From Mesorhizobium sp. LMG 17147 (GTDB taxonomy: Bacteria; Pseudomonadota; Alphaproteobacteria; Rhizobiales; Rhizobiaceae), in the NCBI RefSeq assembly GCF_024297145.1, contig NZ_JANCTC010000002.1:355001-419000 (forward strand): a DNA stretch of 64,000 bases, written 5' to 3'. Shown piece after piece: positions 62,308 through 64,000 of this stretch. The number at the start of each line of letters is the position of its first letter. Position 1 is the first letter of the stretch. The translations under genes and the position numbers were made by a program. Below the pieces are notes generated by a model. The model was not told the DNA's origin and did not search any database. It saw only the letters and a list, made by a program, of their open reading frames with translations.

Positions 62308-63353
62308 TCGGGGCGGCGATAGGCCTGCACTTCGCCCGGTTCGCTCAGGCTCTGCAGGGTGCCGGGGGCGGCGCCGCCGATCCAGCCCAGCACCGAGCGG
62401 GCGAGCTCGGCGCCGGCCAGCCGGAAGTTCTCGTTGACGACCAGCAATTCGCTGCGAAACAGGTGCAGAAGCTCCGACGATTGTTTGGACACCACATCGA
62501 CATCGCGGCCAAGCTTGAGGCCGGCGTCTTCGATGCCGGCGACGATGGCGAGCGTCGCGGCGGCGGCGCTGCTGATGAAACCGTCCGGGCGGCTTTCGCG
62601 GCGCATCAGCTGCGCCGTCCGCATTCTGATCTGCTCGATCGAATGATCGATTGAAACGGTGTTGAACGGAATCTCGCTGGCGCCGACCTCGCTCAGCGCA
62701 TCGGCAAAGCCGGCGAGCGTGTGGCCGTGATAGGTCAGCTCGACCGGCGGCGCCAGCAGAGCCAGCCGGCGGCGGCCGAGGCCGGCCAGATGGCGCACTG
62801 CCTCGGCTGCGAAAGCGTAATTGTCGAAATCATGGTAGGGATGGATCAGCCCCATATCGGTGCGGCCATGCGTGGCAAAGGGGATGCCGCGCTCCAGCAT
62901 ATAACGGGCCCTCGGATCGTTCGGCTGCGTGCGCGAAATGATGACGCCGTCGGCTGAACCGGTTTCCACGAGGTAACGGATCGGGTCGAGCGGATCCTGC
63001 GAGCGCGAATAGGGCGTCACGATCAAATGATAGGGCGTGTCGGCGATGACTTCCGAAACGCCGTAGATGATGTCCGAGACAAAGCTCATGATCTCGTGCT
63101 CGGTGTTGAGCACCAGGCTGATGACGTTGGTCTTGCCGGTGCGCAGGCGTACGCCGGCACGGTTGGGGCGATAACCGATCTGCTTGGCGACAAGCTGGAC
63201 GCGCCGCCTGGTCTCGGCGCCGATCTCGGGGGCGTCCTTCAGCGCGCGCGACACGGTGGTGACGCCCAGCCCGGTCATGAAGGCGAGCGTCTTCAGCGTC
63301 GGCCGGCCCTGGCCCGACGCCTCGTCGGCCTTCTCTTTTTGATGCCTGTTCAT
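62304..63353 (-). CDS. LacI-family transcriptional regulator (sugar-responsive)
   Basis: 349 residues. N-terminal HTH (TLKTLAFMTGLGVTTVSRAL) with the hinge RPNRAGVRLRTGKTNVISLV, then a periplasmic-binding-like effector domain with DGVIISRTQPNDPRARYMLE. It resembles AglR-type regulators next to alpha-glucoside-type ABC operons in rhizobia. ATG at 63353. The divergent sugar ABC operon starts 392 bp away, with two identical operator-like sites between them. Confidence 0.87.
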   Translation of the reverse strand: MNRHQKEKADEASGQGRPTLKTLAFMTGLGVTTVSRALKDAPEIGAETRRRVQLVAKQIGYRPNRAGVRLRTGKTNVISLVLNTEHEIMSFVSDIIYGVSEVIADTPYHLIVTPYSRSQDPLDPIRYLVETGSADGVIISRTQPNDPRARYMLERGIPFATHGRTDMGLIHPYHDFDNYAFAAEAVRHLAGLGRRRLALLAPPVELTYHGHTLAGFADALSEVGASEIPFNTVSIDHSIEQIRMRTAQLMRRESRPDGFISSAAAATLAIVAGIEDAGLKLGRDVDVVSKQSSELLHLFRSELLVVNENFRLAGAELARSVLGWIGGAAPGTLQSLSEPGEVQAYRRPD

Positions 63354-63451
63354 TCGTCCCGCCCCGTCAGGCGCATAACAATTGCCGGACAGCCCGGCAA
63401 TCGGCCGGCCGCGGGCACGCCGCGCCCTTCACCGAATGAGACCGCTATATA

Positions 63452-63468
63452 CTGAAACGTTACAGATT
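63452..63468 (+). promoter_or_regulatory. Operator-like site 1 (LacI type)
   Basis: CTGAAACGTTACAGATT contains the near-palindrome CTGAAACGTTACAG with central ACGT. It lies about 100 bp upstream of the regulator ATG. The exact reverse complement occurs at 63712-63728. Confidence 0.7.
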
Positions 63469-63711
63469 GTCACGACCATCGCCACATCACTGGTGACAGG
63501 TGCGGAACGAGCGGCGCTGCAATCGGCGCAAAACCGTGATTGGAACGGGCTTTTCCGATCTTTTGGCGTCGCAGCATTGCATTTTGCAGTGCAACCACTC
63601 TGGTTGCGATGCGGAAGGCCAGCAAGCCGCGCGATTTTATTCGCGCTTCGAAAAAACTTGATGCCGCCTCCGCCTGAGGGGTTGCGCGCCTCAAGCAATT
63701 GCCGTATCGAA

Positions 63712-63728
63712 AATCTGTAACGTTTCAG
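63712..63728 (-). promoter_or_regulatory. Operator-like site 2 (LacI type)
   Basis: AATCTGTAACGTTTCAG is the exact reverse complement of site 1. It ends a few bases before the GGGAGGA ribosome site of the binding-protein gene, so a bound repressor would block transcription start or elongation. Confidence 0.7.
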
Positions 63729-63745
63729 ATTCTGGGAGGAACGAA

Positions 63746-64000
63746 ATGCGATACCAACTCATGACTGCTGCGCTGGCAGCGACGGTCGCGCTGCAATTTG
63801 CCGGCCCGGCGGCCGCGACGGATCTGGAAGTCACCCATTGGTGGACCTCCGGCGGCGAGGCGGCAGCGGTCGCCGAACTCGCCAAGGCTTTCGACGCAAC
63901 CGGCAATCACTGGGTTGACGGCGCCATCGCCGGCTCCGGCGGCACGGCGCGGCCGATCATGATCAGCCGCATCACCGGCGGCGACCCGATGGGCGCGACC
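63746..64000 (+). CDS. Sugar ABC transporter substrate-binding protein, 5' part (cut by window end)
   Basis: The first 85 residues only. Signal peptide at about 1-24 (YQLMTAALAATVALQFAG), then LEVTHWWTSGGEAAAVAELA and GSGGTARPIMISRITGGDP, the beginning of a family-1 sugar-binding protein like those of GtsA/AglE-type transporters, where WWTSGGE is highly conserved. GGGAGGA 7 nt before ATG. The gene continues past 64000, presumably followed by permease genes. Confidence 0.87.
   Translation, partial: MRYQLMTAALAATVALQFAGPAAATDLEVTHWWTSGGEAAAVAELAKAFDATGNHWVDGAIAGSGGTARPIMISRITGGDPMGAT

Larger units (their letters stand above)
63354..63745. promoter_or_regulatory. Divergent promoter region, lacI-type gene / sugar ABC operon
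   Basis: 392 bp without a gene. Besides the two 17-bp sites it holds a hairpin GCAACCA-CTC-TGGTTGC (near 63590-63610) and a TTGCAGTGCAA palindrome (near 63583). Several short frames cross it on both strands; none has a ribosome site and a codon pattern like the neighbours. Confidence 0.55.

Overview
The window looks like chromosomal DNA of a Mesorhizobium-type alphaproteobacterium (Rhizobiales). The evidence is the rrn layout (23S with a helix-9 intervening sequence, then 5S, then initiator tRNA-Met), the GC-rich coding style, the many ABC uptake operons with their own regulators, a full C-P lyase cluster, and several families of intergenic palindromes that I recognise from this group. No plasmid, phage or symbiosis-island genes were seen apart from one integrase relic.

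Layout. 1-3450: end of an rrn operon. 3477-10156: small MGMT-like protein and a Dpp/Opp-type ABC operon whose last gene is an ATC-hydrolase-family protein. 10157-14617: an M24 peptidase, then an operon encoding the two halves of plant Tm-1 (UPF0261 protein and TIM-barrel protein) plus a cupin, with a divergent TetR regulator. 14618-20707: a carbohydrate ABC operon with two ATPases and a 73-residue membrane protein. 20708-25843: small secreted proteins, an AraC/MFS divergent pair, a GFA protein and an amidase. 25844-33478: two divergent operons of sugar-modifying enzymes (three TIM-barrel epimerase-like proteins, a Gfo/Idh dehydrogenase, an enolase-superfamily protein, a 2-hydroxyacid dehydrogenase) with a FadR-type regulator. 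33506-44291: phnGHIJK-L-acyltransferase-CDE1E2 with divergent phnF. 44310-52030: sugar-acid locus with RbsABC-type transporter, Zn-dehydrogenase, UxaA-family dehydratase and a regulator with two winged helices. 52095-55348: copper operon. 55615-62303: gnd, a small unknown gene, an integrase relic and two paralogous class III cyclase/TPR genes. 62304-64000: LacI-type regulator divergent from a sugar ABC transporter that runs off the end.

How the genes may work together. FadR-type operators (TGG-N5-CCA) lie in front of the 15 kb ABC operon and in the divergent promoter region at 29.7-29.95 kb. This suggests that one GntR regulator (26826-27542) controls uptake at one locus and catabolism 9 kb away. 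A different 20-bp motif is shared by the UxaA-family gene and the RbsB-like gene, suggesting co-regulation by the adjacent double-winged-helix protein. Two identical 17-bp sites in opposite orientation flank the lacI/ABC promoter region at the right end. These links are inferred from sequence only.
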